64,000 bases of DNA, from positions 1 through 64,000 of the forward strand of contig NZ_VLLA01000002.1 in the NCBI RefSeq assembly GCF_007830635.1, in the 5' to 3' direction. Position 1 is the first letter of the stretch; each line of letters begins with the position of its first letter. The translations under genes and the position numbers were made by a program. Positions 43,576-52,650 of the stretch are shown piece by piece. A model generated the notes under the pieces. That model ran no database searches. It had not been told where the DNA came from and was given only the letters and a program-made list of their open reading frames with translations. This DNA is from Bradyrhizobium huanghuaihaiense (GTDB lineage Bacteria; Pseudomonadota; Alphaproteobacteria; Rhizobiales; Xanthobacteraceae).

Positions 43576-45768
43576 ATGCAGGTCACACGCGATTTCTCTC
43601 ACTATGTTCGCGACGCCGGCGCGGGCCTCCGGCATATCGACCTCGCGGTCGAGGGTGTTCACTGCGCCGGCTGCATGGCCAAGATCGAGCGCGGGCTTTC
43701 GGCCATTCCTGACGTCACGCTGGCGCGCGTGAACCTGACCGACCGCCGTGTCGCACTGGAATGGAAGGCGGGCACGCTCGACCCCGGCCGCTTCATCGAC
43801 CGGCTCGAAGAGCTCGGCTACAGGGCCTATCCGTTCGAGACCGAGAGTGCGGAAGCCGCCGAGGTCGCCGAATCCGGCTTCCTGCTGCGCTGCCTCGGGG
43901 TCGCCGCGTTCGCCACCATGAACGTAATGATGCTGTCGATCCCGGTATGGTCGGGCAACGTCTCGGACATGCTGCCGGAGCAGCGCGACTTCTTCCACTG
44001 GCTGTCGGCGCTGATCGCGCTGCCGGCGGCGGCCTATGCCGGCCAGCCGTTCTTCCGGTCGGCCTGGCGCGCGCTGTCGGCGAAGACCACCAACATGGAT
44101 GTGCCGATCTCGATCGGCGTGATCCTGGCGCTCGGCATGTCCGTGGTCGAAACCATTCACCACGCCGAGCATGCCTATTTCGACGCGGCGATCATGCTGC
44201 TGACCTTCCTGCTGGTCGGCCGCTTCCTCGACCAGAACATGCGGCGGCGGACCCGCGCGGTGGCCGGCAATCTCGCCGCGCTGAAGGCGGAGACCGCGGC
44301 CAAGTTCGTCGGGCCCGACGAGATCTCGCAGGTGCCGGTGGCGGCGATCCATCCCGGCGATATCGTGCTGCTGCGACCCGGCGAGCGCTGCGCGGTCGAC
44401 GGCACCGTGATCGAGGGCCGTTCCGAGATCGACCAGAGCCTGATCACCGGCGAGACGCTCTATGTCACGGCCGCGCAGGGCACGCCGGTCTATGCGGGAT
44501 CGATGAACATCTCCGGCACGCTGCGGGTGCGGGTCTCGGCGGCCTCCGAGGCGACGCTGCTCGCCGAGATCACGCGGCTATTGGATAACGCGCTGCAGGC
44601 GCGCTCGCGCTACATGCGGCTCGCCGACCGCGCCTCGCGGCTCTATGCGCCGGTGGTGCATGCCACAGCACTGCTGACCATTCTCGGCTGGGTCATCGCG
44701 GGTGCGTCCTGGCATGATGCGATCGTGACCGGCGTCGCCGTGCTGATCATCACCTGTCCCTGCGCGCTCGGGCTCGCGATCCCGACCGTGCAGACGGTGG
44801 CCTCGGGCGCGATGTTCAGGGCGGGTGTGCTGCTCAATGCGGGCGATGCGATCGAGCGGCTGGCGGAAGCCGACCATGTCATCTTCGACAAGACCGGCAC
44901 GCTGACGCTGCCCGATCTCGAAGTGATGAATGCGGCCGATATCCCTGCCGACATCTTCGAGCTCGCCGGGCGCCTGGCGCTGTCGAGTCATCATCCGGTG
45001 GCCGCCGCGGTGGCGCAGGCGGCCGGTGCCAGATCGCCCATCGTCGGTGCGGTCGAGGAAGCCGGGCAGGGCGTGCGTGCGGTGATCGACGATGCCGAGA
45101 TCCGTCTTGGGCGGCCGTCCTTTTGCGGAGCCGAGGGCCTCGTCGGCCTGACCGACGACCTCGATCCCGAAGCGTCCATCGTCGCGTTCAGCAAGGGGAC
45201 CGCAAAATTCATCCTCTCGGTGCGCCAGGGCCTGCGTCCGGACGCGCAGGCCGTGATCGCGGCGCTGAAAGCGCGTGGCATCGGCATGGAGATCCTCTCC
45301 GGCGATCGCGAGCCGGCCGTGACGGCGGCGGCGCACGCGCTGTCCATTCCCGAATGGGGCGCCGGCGTCACGCCGGCCGACAAGATCGCGCGGATCGAGG
45401 AGCTCAAGCGGCGCGGAGTAAAGGTGCTGATGGTCGGCGACGGCATGAACGATGCGCCCTCGTTGGCGGCAGCCCATGTCTCGATGTCGCCGATCTCGGC
45501 CGCCCATCTCAGCCAGGCCACCGCCGATCTCGTCTTCCTCGGCCGGCCGCTGGCCCCCGTGGTCGCCGCCATCGACGCCTCGCGCAAGGCGCTGCATCTG
45601 ATGCGGCAGAACCTCTGGCTTGCGATCGGCTATAATGTGCTTGCCGTGCCGGTTGCGATCAGCGGCGTCGTGACGCCCCTGATTGCGGCGGCCGCCATGA
45701 GCGGATCGTCGATCCTGGTGATGCTGAACTCGCTGCGCGCCCGCAGCGCCGAGCGGGAGATTGTGTGA
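43576..45768 (+). CDS. fixI: FixI, copper-transporting P1B-type ATPase
   Basis: 730 residues, CcoI family. The N-terminal metal-binding motif GVHCAGCMAKIE has Cys30 and Cys33. Eight membrane helices are expected; the helix with CPC (ITCPCALGLA) forms the ion path. DKTGTLT holds the phosphorylated Asp, GDGMNDAPSL the hinge. It moves Cu(I) out of the cytosol for the CuB site of cbb3, not for detoxification. Its stop overlaps the fixS start (TGATG). Confidence 0.96.
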   Translation: MQVTRDFSHYVRDAGAGLRHIDLAVEGVHCAGCMAKIERGLSAIPDVTLARVNLTDRRVALEWKAGTLDPGRFIDRLEELGYRAYPFETESAEAAEVAESGFLLRCLGVAAFATMNVMMLSIPVWSGNVSDMLPEQRDFFHWLSALIALPAAAYAGQPFFRSAWRALSAKTTNMDVPISIGVILALGMSVVETIHHAEHAYFDAAIMLLTFLLVGRFLDQNMRRRTRAVAGNLAALKAETAAKFVGPDEISQVPVAAIHPGDIVLLRPGERCAVDGTVIEGRSEIDQSLITGETLYVTAAQGTPVYAGSMNISGTLRVRVSAASEATLLAEITRLLDNALQARSRYMRLADRASRLYAPVVHATALLTILGWVIAGASWHDAIVTGVAVLIITCPCALGLAIPTVQTVASGAMFRAGVLLNAGDAIERLAEADHVIFDKTGTLTLPDLEVMNAADIPADIFELAGRLALSSHHPVAAAVAQAAGARSPIVGAVEEAGQGVRAVIDDAEIRLGRPSFCGAEGLVGLTDDLDPEASIVAFSKGTAKFILSVRQGLRPDAQAVIAALKARGIGMEILSGDREPAVTAAAHALSIPEWGAGVTPADKIARIEELKRRGVKVLMVGDGMNDAPSLAAAHVSMSPISAAHLSQATADLVFLGRPLAPVVAAIDASRKALHLMRQNLWLAIGYNVLAVPVAISGVVTPLIAAAAMSGSSILVMLNSLRARSAEREIV

Positions 45769-45935
45769 TGGAGATCCTGGTCATCCTGGTACCGCTGGCC
45801 TTGATGCTCGGAGGCGCCGGTCTCGTCGCCTTCCTCTGGTCGCTCCGAAGCGGCCAGTACGACGATCTCGACGGCGCTGCCTGGCGCGCCATCGCCGACG
45901 ACGAGCCGCCGCAGGAAGCCCCGGTCAAGCGCTAG
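45768..45935 (+). CDS. fixS: FixS, small cbb3 assembly membrane protein
   Basis: 55 residues, MEILVILVPLALMLGGAGLVA then FLWSLRSGQYDDLDGAAWRA, the classic CcoS pattern of one helix plus a SGQYDDLDGxAxRIL-like motif. It is required for cofactor insertion into FixN. The ATG overlaps the fixI stop. Its 3' end overlaps by 11 bases with the convergent MFS gene (stop at 45925-45927). Confidence 0.95.
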   Translation: MEILVILVPLALMLGGAGLVAFLWSLRSGQYDDLDGAAWRAIADDEPPQEAPVKR

Positions 45936-47133
45936 GCTTCAGGGCGAAGGTGAGCAGGGCCGCCAATGCGAGGGCGGCGCCGACGCCGGCGACGCAGGCG
46001 TGCCAACCGAATGCGTCGAACAATCGCCCGAGCACGGCCGTGCCGACCAGCCCGCCGCAGAAGTAGCAGGCAAGATAGGTCCCGCTGGCGATGCCGCGGT
46101 TGTCGGTTGCCGCATGTCCGACGAAGCCGGTCGCGGCGGCCTGCGCGAAGAACGTGCCGACGCCGACCAGAACCATGCCGGCGAGGACTTCGCCGAGATG
46201 CGGCGCCAACATCAAGGGCAGGCCGAGCCCGGCGACCGCGAGCGATAACCAGATCGTGGCGCGCGTTCCCAGCCGCGCGGCAACCTTGCCGGCCAGAAGC
46301 GTCGTGACGACCGACGGCAGGAAGACGAAATAGACGAGGCCCAGATCCATCATGCCGAGCGACAGCGGAGGCTGCACCAGCACGAAATTGACGAATGTGA
46401 AGGTGCCGATGAAGGCGAACAGGATGCAGAAGCCGATGCCGAAGGCCGCGCGCAGGTGCGGATTGCGCCAATGCGCAATGGTGGCGGCGAGCGGCGAAGC
46501 CGTCGGCATGATCGCCTGCATCGGCTGCACGCGTCGAATCGTGAAATACACCAGCACCGCGCCGGCCAGATTGAGCGCCGCAAAGAAGTAGAAATTCCAG
46601 GCGAGGCCGAGGCCGTCGGCGACCGCCGCCGAGATCAGCCGGCCGACAAGGTTGCTGGCGACATTGCCGGTGATGTAGGCGGCAAAGGCGCCGCCGGCGT
46701 CCGTGGCGCTGCATTGCTCGCCGAGATAAGCGAGGGTAAGCGCGAAGGCGGAGGCCATGCAAAGGCCCTGCGCGACCCGCAAGGCGGTGAAGACGGCAAG
46801 ATTGGGCGCCGACGCCAGCAGGCCGGTTGGGATCGCCAGCAGCGTCAGGCTGAGCAGGATGCCGGTCCGCCGGTTGATGTGCGGGCTGAAGAAGCCGACG
46901 ACGAGGCTGGCTGTCGCCATGCCGAAGGTGCTGGCATTGACGGCAAAGCCCATCGCCGCCGGTGTGACGCCGTAGTGCCGCGTCAGCGAAGGCAGGATCG
47001 CCTGCGTTGCGAAGAGGTCGACGACGGTCAGGAATGCGGTGAGGCCGATCACGAGCGAGCGCAGCACGAGGCCAGGCGAGTGAGCGTCCATCGTCATCGC
47101 GGCCGGTTTGATCGACGCGGAAAGATCGGTCAT
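45925..47133 (-). CDS. MFS transporter
   Basis: 402 residues from the ATG at 47133, which has GGGAG at the right distance; an ATG at 47142 abuts that site and is less likely. About 12 hydrophobic helices; LVVGFFSPHINRRTGI is the motif A-like loop, and the N-terminal half LRSLVIGLTAFLTVVDLFATQAILPSLTRHYGVTPAAMG is that of the YnfM/AraJ-like DHA1 group. Probable drug or metabolite export; substrate unknown. Convergent with fixS. Divergent partners absent; a cupin gene follows upstream in the same direction. Confidence 0.85.
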   Translation of the reverse strand: MTDLSASIKPAAMTMDAHSPGLVLRSLVIGLTAFLTVVDLFATQAILPSLTRHYGVTPAAMGFAVNASTFGMATASLVVGFFSPHINRRTGILLSLTLLAIPTGLLASAPNLAVFTALRVAQGLCMASAFALTLAYLGEQCSATDAGGAFAAYITGNVASNLVGRLISAAVADGLGLAWNFYFFAALNLAGAVLVYFTIRRVQPMQAIMPTASPLAATIAHWRNPHLRAAFGIGFCILFAFIGTFTFVNFVLVQPPLSLGMMDLGLVYFVFLPSVVTTLLAGKVAARLGTRATIWLSLAVAGLGLPLMLAPHLGEVLAGMVLVGVGTFFAQAAATGFVGHAATDNRGIASGTYLACYFCGGLVGTAVLGRLFDAFGWHACVAGVGAALALAALLTFALKPSA

Positions 47134-47158
47134 GGCGTGCATCTCCCGAACGGTGGTT

Positions 47159-47254
47159 GTCATTCCGGGGTGGTGCGCGAGCACCAGACCCGGAATCTCG
47201 AGGTTCTCAGGTGCGCAACTGCGCACCGGAGTTCGCTTTGCGCCCCGGAACGAC
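47159..47254. repeat. Palindromic repeat, GTCATTCCGGGG family (copy 1)
   Basis: The ends GTCATTCCGGGG (47159-47170) and CCCCGGAACGAC (47243-47254) pair with one mismatch. Inside, TGCGCGAGCA and GTGCGCAACTGCGCAC make further hairpins. Copy 2 is at 62052-62135. Confidence 0.75.
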
Positions 47255-47272
47255 GGCACACTGATGCGCTCG

Positions 47273-47755
47273 TTACATGTGATGGTCGTTGGGATCCTTG
47301 CGGACGTCGCCGACATAGAGGATGACGGTCTCCCTGCCGAGGTTCTTCCACCAATGCGAGGTGCCGTAGACTTCGGGACGGATGTCGCCGGCCTTGTGCA
47401 CGATCGGATCGACGCAGTTGGAGGCGTATTCCACGATCTCGCCCTGCTGCACGAAGATCAGCGCGGGGCGGTCATCATGGCTGTGCCAGGGCACGATGCC
47501 GCCGGGCGCGATGGTCAGCTTGCGGAAGCGCAGCTCGCGGCCCTCGATATGGGCGGGCTGCTTGCCGAGATCGATTGCGCCAAGCGTGACGTCGGTGACG
47601 CCGACGGGCTTATAGTCGACCATCTGCTGCGCGTTCGGCTTGATCTTGTCGGCGGGACACTCGCCCGCGAGCGCCGGCTGCGCCGCAAATGTCAGTGCAC
47701 CGAGAACGGCTGCGCCCGGCCAGACCAGGCGCGACAACATGTGCTGCTTGAACAT
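47273..47755 (-). CDS. Exported cupin protein
   Basis: 160 residues with a signal peptide (MFKQHMLSRLVWPGAAVLGALTFAAQPALA, cleavage near 30). The cupin core has LTIAPGGIVPWHSHDDRPALIFVQQGEIVEY, with the metal-type HxH and Glu; the second motif EVYGTSHWWKNLG contains a His. Two cysteines (GECPAD, SNCVD) may pair in the periplasm. Likely a small metal-binding cupin; no reaction known. Ribosome site GGAGACTTCCC. It precedes the MFS gene in the same direction, with a palindromic repeat between. Confidence 0.8.
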   Translation of the reverse strand: MFKQHMLSRLVWPGAAVLGALTFAAQPALAGECPADKIKPNAQQMVDYKPVGVTDVTLGAIDLGKQPAHIEGRELRFRKLTIAPGGIVPWHSHDDRPALIFVQQGEIVEYASNCVDPIVHKAGDIRPEVYGTSHWWKNLGRETVILYVGDVRKDPNDHHM

Positions 47756-47992
47756 GGGAAGTCTCCTCTGTTGGCCGCAACCTCGCTGGTCGCCGGCTAT
47801 GGCAGGAGCTTCGTCGAGACGGCGTCGATATTGAAATGCCGGCTTGCTTTCGATGCGATAGCCCTGCGCTATCTTGATGCGCGGCGGCTATCGAACCGAT
47901 TGGGCAACGGCATTTCCGCTTCCGGGGGATATGGCGTCCGATGACGGGGCGCCCGATTGGCGGGCGTTCACGTCAATCCGGAGGAGCATCTC

Positions 47993-48277
47993 ATGCCGAA
48001 AGTGTCAAAAACCCTGATCTTTTCCGCCGCCTTCGCGGTGATCGCCACATCGGCCTTCTCGGAAGCGGCCTGGGATTTGAAGGCCGGCATGGCCTATGTC
48101 TATGGCGGGCCTGGCAAGATGTCGGCGATGGCCATGGCCCCGGCCGAGAAGAACCACGTGTCCATGATGAAGAACGCCAAGAAGGTGCCCGCCAACACCG
48201 TCTTCTTCATGGACAACGGCACGCTGTACTCCACCTCGGGACGGCTCGATCCCACCGGCAATTTCTACGTGAATTGA
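47993..48277 (+). CDS. Small exported protein of unknown function (94 aa)
   Basis: From the ATG at 47993 after CCGGAGGAGCATCTC. Signal peptide MPKVSKTLIFSAAFAVIATSAFS, cleavage near 23-26. The mature part WDLKAGMAYVYGGPGKMSAMAMAPAEKN then NTVFFMDNGTLYSTSGRLDPTGNFYVN is Met-rich and probably beta-structured. It resembles small Bradyrhizobium periplasmic proteins without assigned function. A GC-rich hairpin follows. The Met richness could hint at copper binding, but no motif is clear. Confidence 0.7.
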   Translation: MPKVSKTLIFSAAFAVIATSAFSEAAWDLKAGMAYVYGGPGKMSAMAMAPAEKNHVSMMKNAKKVPANTVFFMDNGTLYSTSGRLDPTGNFYVN

Positions 48278-48293
48278 ACCGGCCCTCGCGCAA

Positions 48294-48316
48294 CGGCCGC
48301 CCCTTGCGGGCGGCCG
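48294..48316 (+). terminator. GC-rich hairpin
   Basis: CGGCCGCCC, loop CTTGC, then GGGCGGCCG form a perfect 9-base stem 17 bases after the stop at 48277. No U tract is present. Confidence 0.5.
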
Positions 48317-48358
48317 GACCTGGAACCTAAGATCGCCCTTCTAACGCCGGAGTGGAAG

Positions 48359-49075
48359 ATGACGTCTCTCTCACCAGCCGACGCCGATCGACTGAGGCTC
48401 GCCTTCCAGCGCTGCCGCGACATGGAGGGGACGCTGAACGAGCAGCTTCGGGCCTATGCGGATGCGAGCCGTAAGGTGTTTCCGGCCTATGGCGAGGCGG
48501 TCGACCGGCTGGTGGCGAGACTGAACGGCAACGGCGGCGGCGAGACCGCGCCGCTCCCTGGCGATGCGATGCCGCCATTCATGCTGCCGGATGAAAGTGG
48601 AAGTCTGGTCGCGCTGCCCGCGCTCCTGCAGCAAGGCCCCGTCGCGGTGATGTTCTTCCGCGGACACTGGTGCCCTTATTGCCGGCTCAATGTCCGCGCC
48701 GTGGTGCAGGCGCAGGAGCGCATCAAGGCGATGGGCGCACAGGTCGTCGCGATCATGCCGGAGACGCAAGAATACACGAGGCAGGTCAAGGCCGACTCCG
48801 GCGCGCCGTTTCCGATTCTCACCGATCTCGACAACGGCTATGCGCTGTCGCTCAATCTCGCGATCTGGCTCGGCACCGAGATCCAGAGCCTGTTGTCCTA
48901 TCAGGACATGGCGAAATTCCACGGCAATGACGGCTGGATGCTGCCGATCCCCGCGGTGTTCGTCGTCGGCCGTGACGGGATCGTCAGGGCGCGCTTCGTC
49001 GATCCGGATTTCCGCAAGCGCATGGAAATCGACGATCTGATCGAAGCGCTGGAGAGCGCGAGCCGGGAGAACTGA
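48359..49075 (+). CDS. AhpC/TSA-family thiol-disulfide peroxidase-like protein
   Basis: 238 residues. A helical N-terminus (residues 1-65) is followed by a thioredoxin-fold peroxiredoxin-like domain: LPDESGSLVALPALLQQGPVAVMFFRGHWCPYCRLNVRAV, where WCPYC gives two redox cysteines, and PIPAVFVVGRDGIVRARFVDPDFRKRM. Such proteins reduce peroxides or act as thiol oxidoreductases in the cytosol. It is not a typical 2-Cys AhpC because the CxxC lies in one helix. Ribosome site is weak (CCGGAGTGGAAG). Followed by the convergent LysR gene. Confidence 0.85.
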   Translation: MTSLSPADADRLRLAFQRCRDMEGTLNEQLRAYADASRKVFPAYGEAVDRLVARLNGNGGGETAPLPGDAMPPFMLPDESGSLVALPALLQQGPVAVMFFRGHWCPYCRLNVRAVVQAQERIKAMGAQVVAIMPETQEYTRQVKADSGAPFPILTDLDNGYALSLNLAIWLGTEIQSLLSYQDMAKFHGNDGWMLPIPAVFVVGRDGIVRARFVDPDFRKRMEIDDLIEALESASREN

Positions 49076-49099
49076 GTTTCGGGCCCGGCAGTAGTGCAG

Positions 49100-49987
49100 C
49101 TACCCCGCGATCTCCCGCCAGTCCGCGCCGCGCAGCATCCGCATCACCGCATTGGCGACGGCCGTGCGCTGCCGGCCGGCGACGCCGTAGAGGCTGACGG
49201 TGCGGCGTGCGTCGAGCCCGGCGACTGCCGCGCGTTTGACGCTCTCCGGCACCGGCGAGGTGTGGGGCATCATGGCGATGCCGATGTCGGCCTCGACCAG
49301 CTCGATCAAATCGCGCTCGCTCGAAATCTCGTGGCCGTGATCGACGTCGATGCCGTGCTCGCGCAGGCTCGCGGAGATACGCCTGGAATGCTCGCAGTAA
49401 TTCCGGCCGAGCAATTGCTCCGCGCGCAAATCATCCGGCTCGACCGTGTCGTGTCCGGCAAGACGGTGCTTCCTGCTGACGACGAGATCGAAGTCTTCCG
49501 TGAACAGCGGCCAGACGTCGAGCCGCTCCCAGGCCTCGTCGATCTCGGCGGCGATTCCGAGCTCGGCTTCGCCTTTCTTGAGGAATTCGCCGACCTCGCG
49601 GCTGGTCCCGCGCAGAAAGCGGAATTCCAGCCGGTTGAACTGGCGTCTGATCGCGTTCAGGTGTGGGATGAGCAGTGCCAGGTCGATCGAATGCGTCAGC
49701 GCGATGCGCAGCGCGCCGATCTCGCCGCTCCTGAATGAAGAGGCGAGCGAGCGCGCGCCGGTGGCGGCGTCATAGCACTGCTTCAAGAGCGGATGCATGC
49801 GCTGGCCGAGCTCGGTCAGTTGCGCGGCCGGTCGTTCGCGGCGGAACAGGTCGCCGCCCAGCTCGGCCTCGAGCTGCTTGATCGCGCGCGTCAGCGACGG
49901 CTGCGTCACGTTGCATTCCTCGGCGGCGCGCGTAAAATTCAACAGCTGCGCCACCGCGAGGAAATAGCGAACCTGGTGCATTTCCAT
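49100..49987 (-). CDS. LysR-family transcriptional regulator
   Basis: 295 residues from the ATG at 49987. The N-terminal winged HTH is HQVRYFLAVAQLLNFTRAAEECNVTQPSLTRAIKQLEAELGGDLFRRE. The effector domain (95-290) has the periplasmic-binding fold, with GIAMMPHTS near the end. The group resembles CynR/HcaR-like regulators but no inducer is apparent. It is divergent from the patatin gene at 50186, the usual arrangement for a LysR target. A far upstream in-frame region up to 51304 is antisense to patatin and not part of it. Confidence 0.9.
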   Translation of the reverse strand: MEMHQVRYFLAVAQLLNFTRAAEECNVTQPSLTRAIKQLEAELGGDLFRRERPAAQLTELGQRMHPLLKQCYDAATGARSLASSFRSGEIGALRIALTHSIDLALLIPHLNAIRRQFNRLEFRFLRGTSREVGEFLKKGEAELGIAAEIDEAWERLDVWPLFTEDFDLVVSRKHRLAGHDTVEPDDLRAEQLLGRNYCEHSRRISASLREHGIDVDHGHEISSERDLIELVEADIGIAMMPHTSPVPESVKRAAVAGLDARRTVSLYGVAGRQRTAVANAVMRMLRGADWREIAG

Positions 49988-50067
49988 GGATCGGCTCCCC
50001 AGCTGGATCGGCCGGAATCTAGCCGATCCGGACAGGGAATGACATCCCGGGCTCGATAGCGCCTGCG

Positions 50068-50166
50068 TATGGTTATGGAAGCCAGCCGGCATTTCCAAAA
50101 GGCCCGACAATCGCCGAGAACGGCAGGACGTAACAATGGCCTTACGCCCGACGAATGATAACCATA
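50068..50166. promoter_or_regulatory. Inverted 9-base pair in the LysR/patatin intergenic region
   Basis: TATGGTTAT at 50068-50076 and its complement ATAACCATA at 50158-50166, centres 90 bases apart. The second lies just before the patatin ribosome site. They could be LysR-type operator halves, but the spacing is unusual. Confidence 0.35.
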
Positions 50167-50185
50167 GGCTCGACAGGAGCGAGAC

Positions 50186-51334
50186 ATGAACGGCATGCAG
50201 GACAAGGTACAGCGCAAGAGCATGGACCTGCCGGGGCAGGTCGTTCTCGTGCTCCAGGGCGGCGGCGCGCTCGGCTCGTACCAGGCCGGGGTCTACCAGG
50301 CCTTGCACGAAGCCGGCATCGAGCCGGACTGGATCATCGGTACTTCGATCGGCGCGATCAATGCGAGCCTCATTGCGGGTAACTCGCCCGAGCACCGGCT
50401 CGCGCGCTTGCGGGAGTTCTGGAAGCGGATGGAGCAGCAGCCGGTCTGGGACTGGCGCGCCTCGTTCCCCGGCTTCAACGAGAAGCTGGCCTATTGGTCG
50501 ACCGTGACCCACGGCATTCCCGGTTTCTTCCGGCCCAATCCGCTGGCGCATGCCGGCGATTCCTATCCGCTGGGTGCCGATCACGCCGGCTTCTATTCGA
50601 CCACTCCGCTGGAGAAGACGCTGAGCGAGCTGGTCGATTTCGATCTGGCCAATCGCTGCGCGCCGCGCCTGACGGTCGGTGCGGCCCATGTCGGCACCAG
50701 CGAGATGCGTTATTTCGACAGCCGTGACGGCGAGCTGACGGTGAAGCATGTGATGGCGTCGGGCGCGCTGCCGCCGGCTTTCCCGGCCGTGCGCATCGAC
50801 GGCGAGCTCTATTGGGACGGCGGCATTCTTTCGAACACGCCGACGGAGGCGGTGTTCGACGACAATCCGCGCCGGGATTCGCTGATCTTCTCCGTTCATC
50901 TGTGGAATCCCGTCGGGCCGGAGCCGACCACGATGGCGGAGGTGCTGAACCGGCACAAGGACGTGCAATATTCCAGCCGCATCGCGAGCCAGATCGTGCG
51001 GCAGCAGCAGGCGCATCGCCTGCGCCATGTCATCAACCAGCTCGCGGCGCGGCTGCCCGAGAGCGAGCGCAGCGATCCCGCGGTGAGGGAGCTGACGAGC
51101 TACGGCTGTCCGACCCGCATGCATGTGGTGCGGCTGTTGGCGCCGCAGCTCGAGCACGAGACCCATACCAAGGATATCGACTTCAGTCCGTCGGGGATCA
51201 CGCGGCGCTGGCATGCCGGCTACGCTCACACGCGATCGGTGCTGGCGCGCAGGCCCTGGATCGGCGAGTTCGATCCGCTCGCCGGCGTGGTGCTGCACGA
51301 GCATACGGACGAGATGCCGATTGCGGCGGAGTGA
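50186..51334 (+). CDS. Patatin-like phospholipase
   Basis: 382 residues. Oxyanion loop LQGGGALGSYQAGV, nucleophile motif GTSIGA (GxSxG), and Asp of the DGG motif in YWDGGILSNTP complete the Ser-Asp dyad. The C-terminal third (HVINQLAARLPESER to GYAHTRSVLARRPW) is like the DUF3734 extension of rhizobial patatins. No signal peptide. It should hydrolyse acyl esters of lipids or polyesters. Ribosome site GGAGCGAGAC before the ATG. Divergent from the LysR gene. Confidence 0.9.
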   Translation: MNGMQDKVQRKSMDLPGQVVLVLQGGGALGSYQAGVYQALHEAGIEPDWIIGTSIGAINASLIAGNSPEHRLARLREFWKRMEQQPVWDWRASFPGFNEKLAYWSTVTHGIPGFFRPNPLAHAGDSYPLGADHAGFYSTTPLEKTLSELVDFDLANRCAPRLTVGAAHVGTSEMRYFDSRDGELTVKHVMASGALPPAFPAVRIDGELYWDGGILSNTPTEAVFDDNPRRDSLIFSVHLWNPVGPEPTTMAEVLNRHKDVQYSSRIASQIVRQQQAHRLRHVINQLAARLPESERSDPAVRELTSYGCPTRMHVVRLLAPQLEHETHTKDIDFSPSGITRRWHAGYAHTRSVLARRPWIGEFDPLAGVVLHEHTDEMPIAAE

Positions 51335-51392
51335 GGGCCCTGTCCGTCATTTGATTGGGCGGTGACGATGTCAAGAGCGTGCGGTCTGGGCT

Positions 51393-52370
51393 ATGATCGC
51401 GGCGTCTTCGTCGCGAGACTCGCAAGTGGTCGTTGAGAAGGATCTGGAAGCGGCACTCGATCAGGTCCGCGCTGACGCGGCGGGCCCGGTTGCCGGCGTG
51501 TTCGGCCCCGCCTCGGTGACCTGGCAAATCGACCGGGAAGCCCTGAACTTCCTCGGCGCCGGTCGCGCACTGCTGCTGCAACTCTCCCATCCCTGGGTCG
51601 CCGCCGCGATCGCCGAGCATTCCACAACCTTTGCCGATCCGATCGGTCGCTTCCATCGCACCTTCGACATCGTCTTCGCCATGGTGTTCGGCTCGCTCGA
51701 CCGCGCCATGCTGTCGTCCCGGCAATTGCACCGGCGCCACGGCATGATCGTCGGCGAGATGCCGGAGACGGTCGGTCCCTTCGCGGCGGGCTCGCGCTAC
51801 TGCGCCAACGACATTCCATCGCTGCGCTGGGTTCACGCCACACTGGTCGACACCGCGCTGATGGCGCATGATCTCGTTCTGCCACCGCTCTCGGCGGAGG
51901 AGCGCGAGCGCTATTGGGCCGAGAGCCGGACGTTCGGTGCGCTGTTCGGGCTGACGGCGGACGACCTGCCGGCGGATTGGTCCGGCTTTGCCGCTTACAC
52001 CGCGGCGATGGCGCAATCGGACACGCTGACGGTCAGCACCGCGGCACGCGAGATCGCAACGCAGATCTTCACGGGTGCGCGTCCGTGGTTGCGTCCGCCG
52101 CGCTGGTATCGCGCGCTCACGGCGAGCATGCTGCCTGAACGTCTGCGCGCGGGTTTTGGTTTTGAGCTCGACGAGGGCGAAGCCAGATCCGCCGACAATG
52201 CGCTGCGATGGATCAGGCGCGTCTATCCGAAACTGCCTTACAGGCTGCGCTATGTCGGCCCCTATCAGGAAGCGCAGGCGCGGCTGCGAGGGGAGCTGCA
52301 GCCGGATTGGATGACCCGCTGCCTCAACCGCGCCTGGATCGGCCGGTCGCAGATGGACGTGCGTCGCTAG
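51393..52370 (+). CDS. DUF2236 / MpaB-like oxygenase
   Basis: 325 residues. The DUF2236 core VTWQIDREALNFLGAGRALLLQLSHPWVAAAIAEHSTTFADPIGRFHRTFDIVFAMVFG holds conserved His and Arg residues for haem-b binding. ARLHRRHGM-like QLHRRHGMIVG and RWVHATLVDTAL are also typical. Family members include latex-clearing protein and MpaB. The reaction is likely oxidative on a hydrophobic substrate but unknown here. No signal peptide. It follows patatin by 58 bases on the same strand and may be co-transcribed. Confidence 0.82.
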   Translation: MIAASSSRDSQVVVEKDLEAALDQVRADAAGPVAGVFGPASVTWQIDREALNFLGAGRALLLQLSHPWVAAAIAEHSTTFADPIGRFHRTFDIVFAMVFGSLDRAMLSSRQLHRRHGMIVGEMPETVGPFAAGSRYCANDIPSLRWVHATLVDTALMAHDLVLPPLSAEERERYWAESRTFGALFGLTADDLPADWSGFAAYTAAMAQSDTLTVSTAAREIATQIFTGARPWLRPPRWYRALTASMLPERLRAGFGFELDEGEARSADNALRWIRRVYPKLPYRLRYVGPYQEAQARLRGELQPDWMTRCLNRAWIGRSQMDVRR

Positions 52371-52520
52371 GAATCGTGTCGCGGACAAGCTGCAACGCGT
52401 GAGCGTCGCGGCGCAGAGCCGGGACCCAGAGACCACAAGTTCCTGTACAGCGTGGGCCCCGGCTCAGCAGCGCACCACGTCGCAAGGGCGACGCGCTGCG
52501 CCGCGTCCGGGGCACGAGAC
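52371..52520. repeat. Palindromic repeat, GTGCCCCGGACGC family (copy 2)
   Basis: TCGTGTCGCGGACAAGC at the left pairs loosely with GCGTCCGGGGCACGAGA at the right; the inner CGCAGAGCCGGGACCC and GGGCCCCGGCTCAGCAGCG also pair. Shares its ends with the element at 25239-25368. Confidence 0.65.
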
Positions 52521-52547
52521 GGGAGCGAGGCGATACTCTCTCCTCCT

Positions 52548-52627
52548 CGTCATTGCGAGCGTAACGAAGCAATCCAGACTGCCGCCGCGGAAAGACTCTG
52601 GATTGCTTCGCTTCGCTCGCAATGACG
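52548..52627. repeat. Palindromic repeat, CGTCATTGCGAGCG family
   Basis: CGTCATTGCGAGCG (52548-52561) and CGCTCGCAATGACG (52614-52627) are perfect complements, and CGAAGCAATCCAGA pairs with TCTGGATTGCTTCG inside. It is a common interspersed repeat of bradyrhizobia, here just after the end of glgA. Confidence 0.8.
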
Positions 52628-52650
52628 GAGAACCTAGCAACGCCTCGGCC

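Noticed and set aside
49988..51304. Upstream extension of the LysR frame across the patatin gene
   Set aside because: The HTH domain begins at 49987 with the usual MEMHQVRYF; the upstream part is antisense to patatin.
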